64,000 nt of DNA, from positions 8,600,288 to 8,664,287 of the forward strand of contig NC_092676.1 in the NCBI RefSeq assembly GCF_964355755.1. Direction: 5' to 3'. The translations under genes were made by a program, and so were the position numbers. Positions 63,101 to 64,000 of the stretch are shown here, piece by piece. The stretch comes from Antedon mediterranea. Its lineage: Eukaryota > Echinodermata > Crinoidea > Comatulida > Antedonidae. Numbering within the stretch: the stretch's first letter is position 1; the number at the start of each line of letters is the position of its first letter. The notes under the pieces were generated by a model, which saw nothing but the letters and a program-made list of their open reading frames with translations, had not been told where the DNA came from and searched no databases.

Positions 63101-63326
63101 CTTCTCGTACGCAATCATTACTGGAAATTCTATACGGTAAGTCATTGCTTAGTAAACTGCCACAGAACCGGAATCTAAGCTCAGTGTGAACGTGGCTTTA
63201 AGCCTATGTCTTATCTGTGTATTACTGTTTATTTCTCTAGGCTGTATCTTAATGCGATTAATGAGACCCAGAATGACAGACGATTCCAACAGCATCTCAA
63301 TCAATGCTTAAGTCCGTATGAATCAG
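51193..63326 (+). CDS. XPNPEP2: Membrane X-prolyl aminopeptidase, N-terminal part (partial gene)
   Basis: Ten plus-strand exons: 51193-51235, 59095-59186, 59745-59855, 60005-60068, 60585-60689, 60926-61018, 61742-61891, 62595-62690, 63055-63136, 63241-63326. All join in phase, giving 307 residues before the window ends. Exons 1-2 form a signal peptide ([20 protein letters not shown], likely cleaved after ...TVDA). Motifs typical of the creatinase-like N-terminal domains follow: [52 protein letters not shown], then ALDEVAWLFNLRG and NPVFFSYA. These match the order in XPNPEP1/2, which remove the N-terminal residue when proline is second; the signal peptide and DCNW point to the membrane form XPNPEP2. 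The metal-binding M24 domain lies beyond the right edge, so activity cannot be judged. Intron 1 is 7.9 kb. Confidence 0.9.
51236..54968. other. XPNPEP2 intron 1, first part
   Basis: AT-rich. It holds two copies of the GTCTACACTATCAAAC MITE (53024-53160 and 53469-53570). Nothing coding was recognised. Confidence 0.5.
54969..56015. mobile_element. 1.05-kb palindromic (foldback) element, copy 2
   Basis: Same ends (TAGCCTGGGTGCAG / CTGCACCCAGGCTA), same arms and same centre as 19833-20986, but with a deletion of about 100 bp in the left arm near 55360. Both copies carry TA at the borders. It lies in intron 1 of XPNPEP2. Confidence 0.85.
56016..59094. other. XPNPEP2 intron 1, second part, with MITEs
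   Basis: Contains a MITE with CTTTAAAGATGTATTGTCC ends (57243-57409), a MITE with CTACACTATCAAAG ends (57873-58058) and a GGGTCCCGAACGTGTCC repeat (58735-58880). No exon was recognised. Confidence 0.5.
59230..59715. repeat. Degenerate repeat in XPNPEP2 intron 2
   Basis: GACATCCAGGTGCCCAAAT and variants (ACATCCAGGTACC, ACATCTAGGTGCCC) recur about 15 times at irregular spacing through the intron. Confidence 0.65.
61138..61290. mobile_element. GGTTCCCACTAG-type MITE, diverged copy
   Basis: TAGCTTGGTTCCCACTAGG on the left and CTAGTGGGAACTATCTT on the right. The interior motifs are diverged. It lies in intron 6 of XPNPEP2. Confidence 0.7.
61368..61673. mobile_element. MITE with TTCGTACATAAGTT ends, copy 2, containing a tRNA-like segment
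   Basis: Sibling of 30431-30756. On the minus strand, about 61495-61560 reads GTGTAGTCACGTGG (box-A-like) and GGAGTTCGAATCC (box B), so a tRNA-derived piece lies inside an inverted-repeat element. It lies in intron 6 of XPNPEP2. Confidence 0.65.
62299..62437. mobile_element. Foldback element carrying a tRNA-Leu-like remnant
   Basis: Imperfect inverted arms of about 45 bp (ATTGAACGAACGTGAGAACA / TGTTCTCAACGGTTCTTTCAAT) lead into GGTGTCAGA and TCTGACACC. Between these (62338-62402) lies CTGAATGGAGGCG, a TTCGAAT loop and CCCATTTCTGACA, closely like the variable arm, T arm and 3' end of a eukaryotic tRNA-Leu. The D and anticodon arms are mostly missing, so it is not a functional tRNA. It lies in intron 7 of XPNPEP2. 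Confidence 0.6.
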
Positions 63327-63384
63327 GTATAGTAATTGCTTAACATGATAGAACGATAGGTCACTTTGATTTAGAACTAGAATT

Positions 63385-63670
63385 GTGACGCTCTATCGAG
63401 TTACGATAGAACAATAAACTGTGTGACGATATAGAGGGCGCTTTGAAATAAATTCTTTGGTAAACCACATACGCAGTCCAAATACAAATATTTCAAATGT
63501 ATACTACATCAATTTATAAATTGCTGTAATACGTATCTTTATATGTGTCAATGTGCGTTTTTATCTACGCACTTCACCGATTATGCGATGGAACAACATT
63601 TGTGTGACGATATAGAGGGCGCCTTACAATCACATAAAACAGTACTTGGTAAACCACCTACGCAATTCAA
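63385..63670. repeat. Direct repeat of ~85 bp in XPNPEP2 intron 10
   Basis: GTGTGACGATATAGAGGGCG followed by CTT and, further on, TTGGTAAACCAC with TACGCA occurs at about 63420-63475 and again at about 63601-63665. The last 300 bp of the window show no further exon. Confidence 0.65.
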
Positions 63671-64000
63671 AATGGTTCTGCAATACTGCAATTCATATGT
63701 GGCAATGTACGTAACACACATGCAGTTTTTAAATTTATTATCCGCCTTTAATCTTCACCTAATCTTCTTTTTCAATCTAACATTAAAGATAGGCCTATTT
63801 TGTCTGCGATTCTGTCAGGTAAGCACATATCTATTCTTCCTTCATAGTAATAGACCCATTGATTAATTCCCGAAATAACTCGTAAAACGCGTATTATCTG
63901 TATGCGGGATAGATGTTTCTACTTGATTTTTATATACATTTACAATGAATGTTCAAGTCTAAAAGGAAGCATGTTGGAAGGAAGGCTGTCCAAAGTGAGA

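Noticed and set aside
63543-63866. 107-codon frame after the last XPNPEP2 exon
   Set aside because: It overlaps the direct repeat at 63385-63670, has no acceptor in phase with exon 10 and does not resemble the expected XPNPEP2 sequence.

Overview
The window is nuclear DNA from an animal, most likely a marine deuterostome invertebrate and plausibly an echinoderm (inferred, not proven). Five spliced or single-exon genes encode metazoan families: an LDLa membrane protein, two EGF membrane proteins, an ACC-synthase-like enzyme, a cyclin and an X-prolyl aminopeptidase. Their introns are long and AT-rich with clean GT/AG borders. tRNA-derived SINEs, several MITE families and many minisatellites fill the rest. 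No bacterial gene order, CRISPR or rRNA is seen.

Layout. 1-7649 holds the 3' part of a plus-strand gene ending in an LDL-receptor class A exon and a terminal exon with a membrane span and PPxY motifs; its 5' end is outside the window. A decayed partial copy of the terminal exon lies just downstream. 8-17.9 kb is gene-poor: a degenerate array (10.3-11.0 kb), a CAGT microsatellite (13.1 kb), a 1.5 kb degenerate satellite (14.05-15.56 kb), nested MITEs (15.9 kb) and one weak orphan exon (11.36 kb). 17.9-25.8 kb and 33.7-35.1 kb hold two plus-strand paralogous genes with identical plan: signal-peptide exon, one exon with two EGF domains, then a transmembrane/tail exon, all introns phase 1. A 5'-truncated non-LTR retrotransposon lies between them. 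38.2-47.1 kb (minus) is a complete 12-exon ACCS-like gene of 451 residues with its PLP-site residues intact. Head-to-head with it is a single-exon, serine-rich divergent cyclin (48765-50102, plus). From 51193 to the right edge runs the 5' half of an XPNPEP2-type aminopeptidase: ten exons give the signal peptide and N-terminal creatinase-like domains, and the M24 catalytic domain lies beyond the window.

The genes do not form an obvious shared pathway. Four of the six (LDLa, EGF-1, EGF-2, XPNPEP2) enter the secretory pathway. The only local family relationship is the EGF pair.

The most unusual non-genic signal is a set of three very small palindromes (20-36 bp). All begin CAT and end ATG, and each sits between 7-bp direct repeats. 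One has an empty-site sibling in the same window, and one supplies the first ATG of the ACCS-like gene. Other points are two 1.05-1.15 kb near-perfect palindromic elements, a tRNA-Leu-like remnant carried in a foldback, and strong excess of the AGGCCT palindrome. Exon borders, frames and lengths were worked out by hand from the sequence. Family names come from recognised motifs, not from searches.
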